Source of the DNA: Mobilisporobacter senegalensis
Lineage (GTDB): Bacteria; Bacillota; Clostridia; Lachnospirales; Lachnospiraceae
Assembly (NCBI RefSeq): GCF_003752155.1
Contig: NZ_RJVG01000001.1
Coordinates: 558,001-622,000 of the forward strand
Direction: 5' to 3'
DNA length: 64,000 nucleotides
The notes under the pieces were generated by a model. It saw only the letters and a list, made by a program, of their open reading frames with translations, did not search any database and had not been told where the DNA came from. How positions within the stretch are numbered: position 1 is the first letter of the stretch; each line of letters starts with the position of its first letter. Of this stretch, positions 18,396-27,653 are shown in pieces. The translations under genes and the position numbers were made by a program.

Positions 18396-19925
18396 TTAAA
18401 TCACATCTGAACTAAGTTTCACTTTATATGTTAATGGCAACTTTAAGATAAATTCTGTCCTTCCACCAGTGCACCTGATATCCATAATATTATATTTCCC
18501 ATAATACAGTCTGAGCCTCTTGAGCACATTATCAACGCCAATTCCTGTGGTATGACCTTTATCTTTCTTATCTGTTCTATCACTCGATTTATTTCTAAGG
18601 ATTTTAACTATCTGTTCATTGGACATTCCCTTCCCTGTATCCCAAATGGTTATGATTATAGAATCCCCTTCTTTTCTCGTACTTAGTCCAATAATTCCTC
18701 CTTCTTCTAATTCTCCAATGCCATGAATATATGCATTCTCAATTAGTGGCTGTAAAGTCATTCTTGGTAATGTATAATTACGATATTCTTCTTCCAGGTT
18801 TTCATCCAGCTGAAACTGTATTACATCTCCAAATCTCATTCTTAATAAATATATATATGACACCACATTATCAATCTCTGCCTGTAAATTTGTCTGAGTT
18901 TCTAATCCTTTTAAATTATAGCGAAAAATATCTGCTGCATTTTCAAGATATTCACAGGTAGCATTATCTCCCGAAAGCATGGCTATTTTTGCCCCAATAT
19001 TAATTGTATTATAAATAAAATGTGGATTTACCTGGGATTGTAATGCTAACAATTCAGCTTCACGAAGAGCGCTTTTCATTCTTAAATTATTTACTTTTTC
19101 TTCATTTAAGGTACTCTCAAGTCTTTGTTTTTCTTGTAGTTCATAAACATGTTTACGAATATTAATAGCCATCACATGAAATGCCTGATATAATACATTA
19201 ATTTCTCCACTTGTTTTCTTTACATTTACTTCAATATCAAAATTACCGTCTGATATTTCTTTCGCATAGGCAGCCAGTTTAGATAGTGGCTTTGTTATTT
19301 CAATACTAAAAATAATAATTATAACTAATATAATAATTACCACAATAGCTAATAATCCATTATTAAATTTAGATACCTGGGAATATTTCTGCTGGATCTG
19401 TATATATTCTTCTGCACTTTCACTAAGATCAGTACTCATCATTTCTTTTATGTAAGTACCAATGTAATTATATTCTTTTACAGCCTCTTGGTATCCATTT
19501 GTATAAGCTTCCCTATTACGGTTTCTCTTTGCCGTTACTGTATCATCCAGAGTGATTAAATAATGTTGTATCATATTGATTACATTTTTAATCTTAACTC
19601 CCCTTGAAGTATATACAGCACTTTCCTCAAGATCACTTATATTGGCAGAGATAGAATTACTATGATCGTAAAAAGTAAGAAGGCTGTCCGAACTGTTAGT
19701 TGATAAAAACACTTCTAAATTATTTTGAATTGCTTCTATCTCTTTATATACAACCGTTAATTCCTGGCTTTCTGTAAGTACTTTTACTGTACTTTTCATT
19801 AATACCTGAGAAGATATATAACTATATAACCCTGTTAAAGTCGAGATACTGATTGCCAGGATAAAAAATGAAATTAACTTCGTTCTGTATTTAAATCCTC
19901 TTCCGCTCTTATTTAATATTTTCAT
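18396..19925 (-). CDS. LytS/YesM-type sensor histidine kinase
   Basis: 509 residues from the ATG at 19925, which overlaps the previous gene by 17 bp; a longer frame to 20006 has no good start. Two membrane segments (about 15-38 and 192-217) bracket an extracytoplasmic helical domain, then comes a HAMP linker (TKPLSKLAAYAKEISDGNFD), a His_kinase box (QSQVNPHFIYNTIN with the phospho-acceptor His) and a HATPase domain (ENAYIHGI, WDTGKGMSNEQI, GIGVDNVLKRL). Together with the anchored binding protein encoded upstream it forms a XylFII-LytS-like receptor. Confidence 0.9.
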   Translation of the reverse strand: MKILNKSGRGFKYRTKLISFFILAISISTLTGLYSYISSQVLMKSTVKVLTESQELTVVYKEIEAIQNNLEVFLSTNSSDSLLTFYDHSNSISANISDLEESAVYTSRGVKIKNVINMIQHYLITLDDTVTAKRNRNREAYTNGYQEAVKEYNYIGTYIKEMMSTDLSESAEEYIQIQQKYSQVSKFNNGLLAIVVIIILVIIIIFSIEITKPLSKLAAYAKEISDGNFDIEVNVKKTSGEINVLYQAFHVMAINIRKHVYELQEKQRLESTLNEEKVNNLRMKSALREAELLALQSQVNPHFIYNTINIGAKIAMLSGDNATCEYLENAADIFRYNLKGLETQTNLQAEIDNVVSYIYLLRMRFGDVIQFQLDENLEEEYRNYTLPRMTLQPLIENAYIHGIGELEEGGIIGLSTRKEGDSIIITIWDTGKGMSNEQIVKILRNKSSDRTDKKDKGHTTGIGVDNVLKRLRLYYGKYNIMDIRCTGGRTEFILKLPLTYKVKLSSDVI

Positions 19926-20928
19926 CCTTTCGTTCCTTACTTTCCGTATTATATTGATCCACATTGCTATTATCAATGGTAAATAATTCGGTATAGATAG
20001 AGTCACTTACTGCTTCTCCTTTTATACTCTCATATAACTGTTCTACTGTCTGATAACCAATCTCATATGCATTCGGACTAACAGTACCATAAATTACTCC
20101 CTTACGAATATAATTCAGGGTCTGTGACATTGTTCCATAGCCGATTACTTTAACATCCCCAACTTTATTACTGTCAACTAAAACTTGTGCTACAGCTGGC
20201 GTACTTTTTTCATCCGTACAAATAATCACATTGATATCTTTCTTTTCTGTAAGAATAGTATTCGTTAATCTTTCTGCTTCAAACATTCCGGCATCCAAGG
20301 TATATATTTCTGAGATATTAACCCGGCCGTAAGCAGCAATAGCATCTATGATGCCTTGCACTTTCATATTCTTATACTCGGAATCTCCCTGTTTACTGCC
20401 TTCATCCAAAATAACCGCAATATTGGCATCTCCATTTGTAGCAGGGCTTACCATCTTCCCGGCAGTATAACCGATATCATAGCTATTAGAACCTACTACT
20501 GCCAGTTCAGGAATTAAATATTTATCATTTTCATAATTAATAACCGGTATGCCAGCATCTAATGCTTTTTTTGTTACTTCCTGTGTTCCTATATAATCGG
20601 CAGGCTGTAATGCAATCCCATCAATTTTTGAATAGATTGCCTTTTGCACAGTCTCTACTAATACATCCACATTTCTTGGTGCAATAGGCACAAATTCCAC
20701 ATAAAGATTTAAATCTTTAGAAGCATTCAAAGCTCCTTCTTGAAATAATGTCCAGAAATGTTCATCTGTATTTTGGGTAATAATTTGTATATGATACTCA
20801 GGAGAATTGCCTGGCAATTGTTCCACGTTCGTTTGATTTATGGTTATGAAAAGATTGCCAAGCATTAGCAAAAGAGTTAATAACATAGCTGATAAAATTG
20901 CAAATATTCCTCTCATATAAATCCCCAT
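19909..20928 (-). CDS. Membrane-anchored XylFII-like sugar sensor protein
   Basis: 339 residues. It has an N-terminal membrane segment (about 7-28) without a lipobox Cys, followed by a periplasmic-binding protein fold (IITQNTDEHFWTLFQEGA, KIDGIALQPADY, IPVINYEND, VVGSNSYDIGYTAGKMV, VIGYGTMSQTLNYI). The anchor plus immediate coupling to a LytS/YesM kinase is the arrangement of XylFII in the C. beijerinckii XylFII-LytS/YesN system, where the protein binds D-xylose outside the cell and activates the kinase. The start is uncertain: the ATG at 20928 has a poor binding site and the ATG at 20916 is an alternative. The ligand identity is inferred. Confidence 0.82.
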   Translation of the reverse strand: MGIYMRGIFAILSAMLLTLLLMLGNLFITINQTNVEQLPGNSPEYHIQIITQNTDEHFWTLFQEGALNASKDLNLYVEFVPIAPRNVDVLVETVQKAIYSKIDGIALQPADYIGTQEVTKKALDAGIPVINYENDKYLIPELAVVGSNSYDIGYTAGKMVSPATNGDANIAVILDEGSKQGDSEYKNMKVQGIIDAIAAYGRVNISEIYTLDAGMFEAERLTNTILTEKKDINVIICTDEKSTPAVAQVLVDSNKVGDVKVIGYGTMSQTLNYIRKGVIYGTVSPNAYEIGYQTVEQLYESIKGEAVSDSIYTELFTIDNSNVDQYNTESKERKDENIK

Positions 20929-20969
20929 TCTCTAAGTCAATCATGAACACTTCATGATACTGTTTACTT

Positions 20970-22667
20970 TCATTTAATCTTAAATCGTTCTGTCAGTTCT
21001 TTCAATTTATCTGAACTTAGTTTTGTATTATTTGACAATTTAGCTACGCCAAGAGATCTCTCTACAACATCCACTGTGTTCTGGGCAATATTATTTACCC
21101 CTCCCATGTTCTCAGAAGCTCCTATGGCTATTGCATCAATGGAATTTGTCATGGATTCAATAGATATTAACGAATTATCTGATAATCTTTCTAAATCAGT
21201 TACCATGTTTTCTATAAAAGATGCATCTTCTTCATATTGCTTTCCTGTGTTCGCTAAATTCTTATAATCTCTCATGATATTTGTATCAACAAATTCTAAA
21301 AGGCTGCTAGATCCATTTACAAGGTTGTTTACTGCATCTATGACTTCCTGAGTAACTGTCTGGATTTTTCCAACAGTATCCTCTGATGCTTCTGCCAATT
21401 TTCTGATTTCATCTGCAACGACTGCAAATCCTTTACCTGCTTCTCCTGCTCTTGCTGCCTCAATGCTGGCATTTAAAGATAAAAGATTTGTTTCACTGGC
21501 AATTTCCAAAATCGCGTTGGATAGCAAATCAATCTGAGATACCGTCTTAGACTTTTCAATGGCTACTTCCATCACTTTTTTATTCTGGGTTAAAACATTT
21601 AAAGTATCAACCTGTGAATTTCTGGCGTTTTCTTTTAATTCTCTTGCTCTTTTACTAATGGTAATTGCAGACTCTTTTCCTTCTGTCGCCTTATCAGCAA
21701 TACCCTTTATTGCCTCTCTCGCTTCTACAGCTGCACAATTTACTTCTTCTATGGATGCAACTGTCTCTTCCATACTAGCAGAAATTTGTTCCGTTGTCGC
21801 GGATATATCCTCAATTTTTTCATTTAATTTATCCAGTTCTACAGTTGAAGTAAGAAGATCCTCGTTCATATTGTTTGTTTCTTGTACAATTTTACTGATT
21901 ATTTCTATTACTGAGGCCTGCATGGTTTCTGCTGCATGAGCCATAACTCCAATCTCATTCTTACTTTTTGTAAGTTTACTTGGAAGTTCTCCTGTAAAAT
22001 CATTATTTGCAATTTTATCTAAAAAATTACTAATCATTTTAATTGGGTTTGTAATTTTGGAACCCAAAATATAAATACTTATTAGAGAGAGAATTGCCCC
22101 GAACAGCATGACTATGGAAATTGTTCCAATTATATTGTTTATGTCGCTGTTTACAGTACCAGGATCTTTGGCACAAAAATAAATCCCTATTACTTCACTA
22201 TTGGCATCTCTTAATGGTTGATAATATCCGTATGTATCTTCTCCTTCAATTGTAACTTTTCCTATATAGACCTGCTTATTATTAATAACCTCTTCTTTAA
22301 TAAATTCCGGTACTTCTTCTCCTATTGCACGCTTATTTTCTTCTTTAAATATATTTGTAGATATATTCTTTGCCCCAGAATACAAAGAGATATAATATCC
22401 ATTCTCTCTTTCCTCATCTACAAAATCATATCTTTCATTGAAATAATAATCACCTTTCGTTAGATATCCATCTTTATTTACTGACCATTCTCCTGGATAT
22501 TTAGCAGATAATAAACTATATGCTAGCTTTGCTCCCGATTCTGTGCTATCAGCCAGAGAACGATTCAATGTGGTCGTAGTCTTATTGGAAACCATTAGAA
22601 TAACTGCAATTGAAAAAATGAGTAATATTCCTGCAAATGATGAGACTAATTTTGTTTTTAATTTCAT
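20970..22667 (-). CDS. Methyl-accepting chemotaxis protein with extracytoplasmic Cache-like domain
   Basis: 565 residues from the ATG at 22667 (GGAGG upstream; a frame to 22697 lacks one). Membrane segments at about 8-28 and 180-205 enclose a Cache-type sensing domain ([30 protein letters not shown]). A HAMP domain follows, then a methyl-accepting helix bundle with the hairpin tip [20 protein letters not shown] and [15 protein letters not shown]. It lies just upstream of the sugar sensor genes, same strand, ~41 bp apart, so it is probably part of the same operon and may direct chemotaxis toward the same sugars. Confidence 0.9.
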   Translation of the reverse strand: MKLKTKLVSSFAGILLIFSIAVILMVSNKTTTTLNRSLADSTESGAKLAYSLLSAKYPGEWSVNKDGYLTKGDYYFNERYDFVDEERENGYYISLYSGAKNISTNIFKEENKRAIGEEVPEFIKEEVINNKQVYIGKVTIEGEDTYGYYQPLRDANSEVIGIYFCAKDPGTVNSDINNIIGTISIVMLFGAILSLISIYILGSKITNPIKMISNFLDKIANNDFTGELPSKLTKSKNEIGVMAHAAETMQASVIEIISKIVQETNNMNEDLLTSTVELDKLNEKIEDISATTEQISASMEETVASIEEVNCAAVEAREAIKGIADKATEGKESAITISKRARELKENARNSQVDTLNVLTQNKKVMEVAIEKSKTVSQIDLLSNAILEIASETNLLSLNASIEAARAGEAGKGFAVVADEIRKLAEASEDTVGKIQTVTQEVIDAVNNLVNGSSSLLEFVDTNIMRDYKNLANTGKQYEEDASFIENMVTDLERLSDNSLISIESMTNSIDAIAIGASENMGGVNNIAQNTVDVVERSLGVAKLSNNTKLSSDKLKELTERFKIK

Positions 22668-22817
22668 GATATTTCCTCCATCGTGTAAAATAAGCATTCA
22701 AAGTTACTTTATTTTAGCATAAGAGTATATAAAACACAAATATAAGTTGGGATTTATATCAAATTATTCGCTAATTTTCTCAATTTTATAGGCAAAATGT
22801 ATAATGCTAGAACTGTA

Positions 22818-22954
22818 ACAGTTCAGCCATAAAGCTCGGATTCACTTTGCTACTCCTCGCTTAGGCAGAGCGCCATATAAATCTCCAATAAATTATGCTT
22901 ACAAAAGCAAGCTTTTTCCATCATAATTTATTGGAGATTACATGGCTGAACTGT
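22818..22954. repeat. Nested inverted-repeat element
   Basis: An outer perfect 13-bp pair (22818-22830 with 22942-22954) and an inner perfect 17-bp pair (22881-22897 with 22922-22938) can fold the whole 137 bp into a long hairpin. There is no ORF and no T-run. It lies between the chemoreceptor gene and the sdpR promoter and could be a MITE-like remnant or a structured RNA. Confidence 0.7.
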
Positions 22955-22967
22955 AGTTTAAAAATTC

Positions 22968-22996
22968 TTGACACAATAGCAAATAAATGCTATTAT
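22968..22996 (+). promoter_or_regulatory. sdpRI promoter
   Basis: Consensus -35 TTGACA (22968-22973), a 17-bp spacer and TATTAT (22991-22996) upstream of sdpR. Confidence 0.85.
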
Positions 22997-23000
22997 TAAG

Positions 23001-23032
23001 TTAGATATTTATACAATTATCTAAATATCTAA
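23001..23032 (+). promoter_or_regulatory. Candidate SdpR operator
   Basis: A perfect 10-bp inverted repeat (ttagatattt and aaatatctaa, 23001-23010 and 23023-23032, 12-nt spacer) starts four bases after the -10 and ends before the ribosome binding site. The position fits autorepression. Confidence 0.65.
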
Positions 23033-23053
23033 CCTTTGAAAGGAGGAATTCTA

Positions 23054-23338
23054 ATGAATGAGGCATTTAAAGCATTAGCAGATCCAACAAGGCGAAAAAT
23101 TCTGGAATTACTATCCAGTCAGGATAGAAGTGCCGGGGAAATCGCCAACTATTTTAACATAAGTAAACCCTCCATTAGCCACCATCTCAATATATTAAAA
23201 AATGCCGGATTAATCTCCGATGAAAGACAAGGGCAGTTAATTGTTTACTCTTTAAATACCACAATTTTTCAAGATGTGTTAAAGTGGTTTTTTGACTTTA
23301 CAGGAAAACAAATTTCAGAGGATGGAAAGGAGAAATGA
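23054..23338 (+). CDS. sdpR: SdpR-type ArsR-family autorepressor
   Basis: 94 residues from the ATG at 23054, preceded by AAAGGAGG. It is an ArsR winged helix throughout: FKALADPTRRKILELL, SAGEIANYFNISKPSISHHL and a wing ending QLIVYSLNTT. It lacks metal-binding Cys pairs, fitting the SdpR subgroup, whose members repress their own operon until sequestered by the membrane protein SdpI. The next gene encodes an SdpI-family protein 5 bp downstream, and a perfect inverted repeat overlies the transcription start. Confidence 0.85.
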   Translation: MNEAFKALADPTRRKILELLSSQDRSAGEIANYFNISKPSISHHLNILKNAGLISDERQGQLIVYSLNTTIFQDVLKWFFDFTGKQISEDGKEK

Positions 23339-23343
23339 TTATT

Positions 23344-23994
23344 ATGTCATCTAAAACAACTAAAAAATTATTATATACTTTGTGCATATTATCATATATT
23401 GGAATTATAATCTCTTATCGGTTTTTACCTGAAATGATTCCGACCCATTGGAACTTTGAAGGAATCATTGATGACTATAGCAACAAAAAAATGATATTCA
23501 TATTAGGAATTATTCCAATTATCATGATGCTTTTATTCGATAAACTACCAAATCTGGATCCCAAAAAACAAAATTATATGAAACATCAAAAAGCATATGG
23601 TGTAGTTCAATTATTAATTGTTCTGCTAATGATTCTGTTATCTTGGATCACCATTGCTGTTTCCCTGGGGATGGAACTTAAGATCAATGTGATTATTCCG
23701 GTCTTTATTGGAATTATATTCATTGTTATGGGGAATTACATGCCAACCATTAAACCCAATTATTTCTTTGGAATCCGTACCCCATGGACACTGGCTAATG
23801 AAATCGTTTGGAAAAAGACCCATAAGATAGGTGGTTATGCTTTTGCTATTTCAGGAATATTATTTTTAATCATCGCTTTTGTAACGATAGAAGAAATAAT
23901 GATTGGCTGCATCATTCTAATGTTCATTCTGTTAATGAGTGTAAGTGCCTATTCTTATGTTATATTTCGCAACGAAAATAAAAGGGATATCTGA
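23344..23994 (+). CDS. sdpI: SdpI-family membrane protein
   Basis: 216 residues from the ATG at 23344; an ATG at 23335 overlaps the sdpR stop but is only two bases from the AGGAG. Six hydrophobic segments are visible. The DUF1648 region near the start (FLPEMIPTHWNFEGIIDDYSNK) and the PNYFFGIRTPWTLANEIVWK block are hallmarks of SdpI. In Bacillus SdpI gives immunity to the SdpC toxin and sequesters SdpR at the membrane. No sdpABC-type toxin genes are present nearby, so it may act as a stand-alone immunity or stress protein. Confidence 0.85.
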   Translation: MSSKTTKKLLYTLCILSYIGIIISYRFLPEMIPTHWNFEGIIDDYSNKKMIFILGIIPIIMMLLFDKLPNLDPKKQNYMKHQKAYGVVQLLIVLLMILLSWITIAVSLGMELKINVIIPVFIGIIFIVMGNYMPTIKPNYFFGIRTPWTLANEIVWKKTHKIGGYAFAISGILFLIIAFVTIEEIMIGCIILMFILLMSVSAYSYVIFRNENKRDI

Positions 23995-24016
23995 TATGAT
24001 ATCCCTTTTATTTTTT
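23980..24016. terminator. Bidirectional terminator between sdpI and uppP
   Basis: A perfect 12-bp stem (23980-23991 with 23998-24009) followed by a T-run on the plus strand. The loop contains the sdpI stop codon. Confidence 0.88.
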
Positions 24017-24020
24017 ACCA

Positions 24021-24848
24021 TTAATTATTTAACATGAAATATAATATAACAACCAATCCTAACACTATTCTATAATAACCAAATATTTTAAAATCATGCT
24101 TTTTAATATACCCCATCAGGAATTTTATTGATAATATTGAAACCACAAAAGCAACAATCATCCCTGTAAATAATATAGCTAATTCATTGCCAGTAAAGGT
24201 AAATCCAAATTTTAATAATTTGATGAAACTCGCACCGAACATAACTGGTATCGCCAAAAAGAATGTAAATTCTGCTGCTACTATCCTGGAGGTTCCAATA
24301 AGCATTGCTCCGACAATGGTTGCCCCCGATCTTGAAGTCCCCGGAATCAGGGATAGCACTTGAAACATACCAATATATAAAGCAACTTTATAAGTTAATT
24401 GGCTCATATCCTGAATTTTAAATACAGAATCTTTTTTTCTGTTTTCTATTAATATAAATAAAATACCATAAATAATCAATGTCAATGCAACTACTTTATA
24501 ATTATAAAAAAGTTCATCGATCTTATCTTCAAAAGGGATTCCAATAACTGCTGCCGGAATAACCGCCACTATTACCTTAAACCACAATGACATAATATCA
24601 TTTTTAATAAATGATTCATTCTTTTTAAAAGAAAAAGGGAAGAGCTTATCCCAAAACATTGCAATTACAGCAATAATAGCACCAAGTTGTATTACTACAA
24701 AAAACATCTCCATAAATTCATCTGACATATTAAGTTTTATGAATTCATCCGCTAATATCATATGTCCTGTGCTGCTAATTGGCAGCCATTCTGTAATTCC
24801 CTCAATAATGCCTAAAATAATCACTTTAAATAACTCTATAAAATCCAT
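24021..24848 (-). CDS. uppP: Undecaprenyl-diphosphatase UppP/BacA
   Basis: 275 residues from the ATG at 24848, chosen because the family begins a few residues before the first helix; upstream ATGs at 24860 and 24887 add a polar stretch and have no better binding site. Motifs are [18 protein letters not shown], with the catalytic Glu, and [15 protein letters not shown]. About eight hydrophobic segments are present. It recycles the C55 lipid carrier for peptidoglycan synthesis and can confer bacitracin tolerance. It is convergent with sdpRI, with which it shares a terminator. Confidence 0.93.
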   Translation of the reverse strand: MDFIELFKVIILGIIEGITEWLPISSTGHMILADEFIKLNMSDEFMEMFFVVIQLGAIIAVIAMFWDKLFPFSFKKNESFIKNDIMSLWFKVIVAVIPAAVIGIPFEDKIDELFYNYKVVALTLIIYGILFILIENRKKDSVFKIQDMSQLTYKVALYIGMFQVLSLIPGTSRSGATIVGAMLIGTSRIVAAEFTFFLAIPVMFGASFIKLLKFGFTFTGNELAILFTGMIVAFVVSILSIKFLMGYIKKHDFKIFGYYRIVLGLVVILYFMLNN

Positions 24849-25126
24849 TTTAAGTACCATGCCTTTCTTAATGCTTCCATTTTTCATGTTATTTGAAACA
24901 TTATATGATTTAATTTTTGATCTTATCAGTAATTCCCTTTATATAACGAAATAAATCTATGCTTTACTTCAAAACTTCTTAGTTAGATAATAAAATATTT
25001 TCATGCCCTTTTCAATAGACGAACGGTATTTTTCTTATTGATAAAATAAATTAATAATATTATTATATATTTATAAAGAAATAATTGGCAGTGTAACTGT
25101 CGTCTGATATTTAAGGAGGATGATCC

Positions 25127-26254
25127 ATGCAATACAGAAGTTTTGGAAAACACGATATTAAAGTATCTGCCCTTGGTTTTGGGGCAATGAGGATGCCAAC
25201 AATCGAAACAGACCAGGGTCAGGAAATAGATGAAGCAGAATCAATAAAAATGATCCGTCATGCAATTGATAGTGGAGTTAATTATATTGATACCGCTTAT
25301 CCTTATCATAATGGAATGAGTGAACTCCTTGTTGGAAAAGCTTTAAAAAATGGTTATAGAGAAAAAACCTACTTAGCAACTAAATGTCCTGTTTGGGAGA
25401 TTCATAAACCAGAAGATTTTGATCGTATTTTAGACGAACAGTTAGAGAAACTAGATACTCCATATATTGATTTTTATCTGCTCCATGCTCTTAATATGGA
25501 CCATTGGAATAATAAGGTGTTAAAATATGATTTATTAACTAAAATGGAAAATGCAAAAAAATCTGGCAAGATAAAATATATAGGCTTTTCATTCCATGAT
25601 AATGCCAAATCTTTTATCACAATGATAGACGGATACGATCACTGGGATTTCTGTCAAATTCAGCTTAATTATATTGATGTGGATAATCAGGCTACAATAA
25701 AAGGAATGGAATATGCTGCTTCTAAGGGATTAGGCATTGTTATTATGGAACCACTCCTTGGTGGTAAGCTGGCCAGTCCGCCGATGAATGTTGCAAGCAT
25801 ATTAAAGGACAGCAAAACTCCTGTTGAATGGGCACTTAACTTCTTATGGGATCGTCCTGAAGTCAGCTTATTATTAAGTGGAATGAGTGATATGACTCAA
25901 ACAACTGACAATATAACCTATGCAGATCGTTCTTCTATTGGTATGTTATCTGAAGAAGATCTCTCTATGCTGGCAGAAGCGAAACAAATCTATGATACTA
26001 TGGCATTAGTATCCTGTACCAAGTGTGCTTATTGCATGCCTTGTCCATTTGGCCTTGATATCCCCACTACTTTTGAAGCATACAATCGTACTGCTACAGT
26101 AGGGATGGAGAAAGCAGGTGCTTTCTATTCTTCCATTGAAACGAAGGCTGATGCATGTAAGAAATGCAAAAAATGTGAATCCGTATGTCCTCAAAAGATT
26201 AAAATAAGTGAAGTTATGGGCACTATTACAGATGTCTTTTTACAGGGGGCATAA
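25127..26254 (+). CDS. Aldo/keto reductase with C-terminal ferredoxin-like [4Fe-4S] domain
   Basis: 375 residues with AAGGAGG upstream. The N-terminal ~280 residues form the aldo/keto reductase barrel; the tetrad residues are visible in NYIDTAYPYHNG (Asp, Tyr), YLATKCPV (Lys) and FYLLHAL (His). The C-terminus has CTKCAYCMPCPFGLDI and CKKCKKCESVCPQKIKI, two partial ferredoxin motifs as in the large clostridial group annotated as 4Fe-4S aldo/keto reductases. Physiological substrates of this group are mostly unknown. It appears monocistronic and is followed by a long palindromic element. Confidence 0.9.
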   Translation: MQYRSFGKHDIKVSALGFGAMRMPTIETDQGQEIDEAESIKMIRHAIDSGVNYIDTAYPYHNGMSELLVGKALKNGYREKTYLATKCPVWEIHKPEDFDRILDEQLEKLDTPYIDFYLLHALNMDHWNNKVLKYDLLTKMENAKKSGKIKYIGFSFHDNAKSFITMIDGYDHWDFCQIQLNYIDVDNQATIKGMEYAASKGLGIVIMEPLLGGKLASPPMNVASILKDSKTPVEWALNFLWDRPEVSLLLSGMSDMTQTTDNITYADRSSIGMLSEEDLSMLAEAKQIYDTMALVSCTKCAYCMPCPFGLDIPTTFEAYNRTATVGMEKAGAFYSSIETKADACKKCKKCESVCPQKIKISEVMGTITDVFLQGA

Positions 26255-26274
26255 GGGTTTCTTGAATAACAGAC

Positions 26275-26518
26275 GCCTTGCTTAGAGGTTACTTAAGAAT
26301 AGAGATATGGATATTTATTTGTCGCTCTTAAGGGTTTTAGTGGTTCTAATGATTCATGAATTTGCTATAACATCCCGGCAAAAAACCAACTCGCTGTGCT
26401 CAGACAGAATTTTTTGCCGGGATAGTCCCAACCCATGAATCATAAGAACCACACAAAGCCTTAAAGGCTCCAAATTAATATCCATACCTCTATTCTAATT
26501 TAGCCTTAGAAGCAAGGC
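26275..26518. repeat. 244-bp imperfect palindrome
   Basis: Nested arms pair over the whole length: 26275-26283 with 26510-26518 (9/9), 26296-26315 with 26477-26496 (19/20), a region near 26327-26357 with 26433-26464 (imperfect), and a perfect 14-bp core 26372-26385 with 26410-26423. There is no ORF of note. It behaves like a MITE or a very long structured RNA following the aldo/keto reductase gene. The rest of the 26255-26685 gap holds nothing I can identify. Confidence 0.8.
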
Positions 26519-26685
26519 TGATTATTAAGGAAATCATTCTCCCGTTAAATATTTATATTTGCCTTTTAATCATATGAAAACTTGTTTCACTCTTATATAC
26601 TGAAATGTTTATCCTTTCTAATGCTACAACTCACTTTAATATTGGAGTCGTTGAATATTTAGGACTACCTGTTAATATACATAGT

Positions 26686-27156
26686 CTATAAAGTCAGTTT
26701 TGCTACCACTTCACCATCTTCTATTTCCCCGGTTGCTACGAATCCTAAAGATGCATACAGCTTTTTTGCTATTTCATTTTCCGGCTCATAAGACAGATAA
26801 ACCCCGGATGCGTTCCCATAAGGCTCTGTTTTTATTAAATCAAGCGCCTTTTTCATTGCTTCTTTACCGTATCCTTTTCCTTGGTATTGTTTGTCAACCA
26901 TTAATCTACATACCCAGTAAGTATTTTCTTCTGATTCTTCCGCCGCTTCATTATATGACAACATTGTAAATCCCACCATAATATCATTCTCATATATGGC
27001 ATAAGGCATAGGGATGCACTCCTCATTAGATAAAGCAACGTATGCCTGTGCAAGGCTTCTTATATTACTTGCAACAAAACTTTTTTGATCTTTTTTCGGT
27101 TCTAATTTGATACATTCTTCAAAATTTTCCTCATTAATTTTCCTTAAACTTATCAT
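26686..27156 (-). CDS. GNAT-family N-acetyltransferase
   Basis: 156 residues. It begins MISLRKINEENFEECIKLEP, a usual GNAT N-terminus. The acetyl-CoA binding motif A is VDKQYQGKGYGKEAMKKAL (Q/RxxGxG/A), followed by GVYLSYEPENEIAKKLYASL and GFVATGEIEDGEV. Related proteins are annotated as spermidine/spermine acetyltransferases, but the substrate cannot be assigned here. It stands alone between the palindrome and the spoVG terminator. Confidence 0.85.
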   Translation of the reverse strand: MISLRKINEENFEECIKLEPKKDQKSFVASNIRSLAQAYVALSNEECIPMPYAIYENDIMVGFTMLSYNEAAEESEENTYWVCRLMVDKQYQGKGYGKEAMKKALDLIKTEPYGNASGVYLSYEPENEIAKKLYASLGFVATGEIEDGEVVAKLTL

Positions 27157-27201
27157 TTTACTCTCCTCTTTTAATAAATCTATTTATATTAGTTCAGAAA
27201 A

Positions 27202-27264
27202 AACAACTGGTGGTTGTCTTAATTTTGTAAATCATGTTCAAAACTAAGACAACCACCAGTTGTT
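27202..27264 (-). terminator. Long-stem terminator of spoVG
   Basis: A 26-bp stem with one mismatch (27202-27227 with 27239-27264) and an 11-nt loop; on the minus strand it ends in a six-T run downstream of spoVG. The stem is unusually long for a terminator. Confidence 0.8.
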
Positions 27265-27302
27265 CTTTGATAACCCTAAAGGTAAATCATTGTTAGCAAG
27301 AA

Positions 27303-27593
27303 TTATTCCTGAGGTTCCTCTTCTTCTAATTCATTGTCTAATAAGGCTGCTTCATATCTTTCAAGAATGATTTTTTGTATCTTCTCTCTAGTATCTGAAT
27401 TAATTGGATGTGCAATATCCCGGTATTCACCATCTCCAGCACGTCTGCTTGGCATCGCAATAAACAATCCTTTTTCTCCTTCAATTACTTTGATATCATG
27501 AACTACGAATTCATTATCCAGCGTAATTGAAACAACAGCTTTCATTTTACCTTCTTTGTTAACTTTTCTTACTCTTACATCGGTAATTTGCAT
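27303..27593 (-). CDS. spoVG: SpoVG, RNA-binding regulator of sporulation/septation
   Basis: 96 residues, normal length. It starts [19 protein letters not shown] and has [22 protein letters not shown], diagnostic of SpoVG. It affects asymmetric septation and sporulation in Bacillus, and homologues bind nucleic acid. AAAGGGGG precedes the ATG. It follows glgD on the same strand with ~60 bp between, so it may be co-transcribed with the glycogen genes, and it ends at a strong terminator. Confidence 0.97.
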   Translation of the reverse strand: MQITDVRVRKVNKEGKMKAVVSITLDNEFVVHDIKVIEGEKGLFIAMPSRRAGDGEYRDIAHPINSDTREKIQKIILERYEAALLDNELEEEEPQE

Positions 27594-27653
27594 GTCGTAT
27601 ATCCCCCTTTAATCCTATGTCGTTATATAGTCTATAAGTATAGCTATCTCTTG

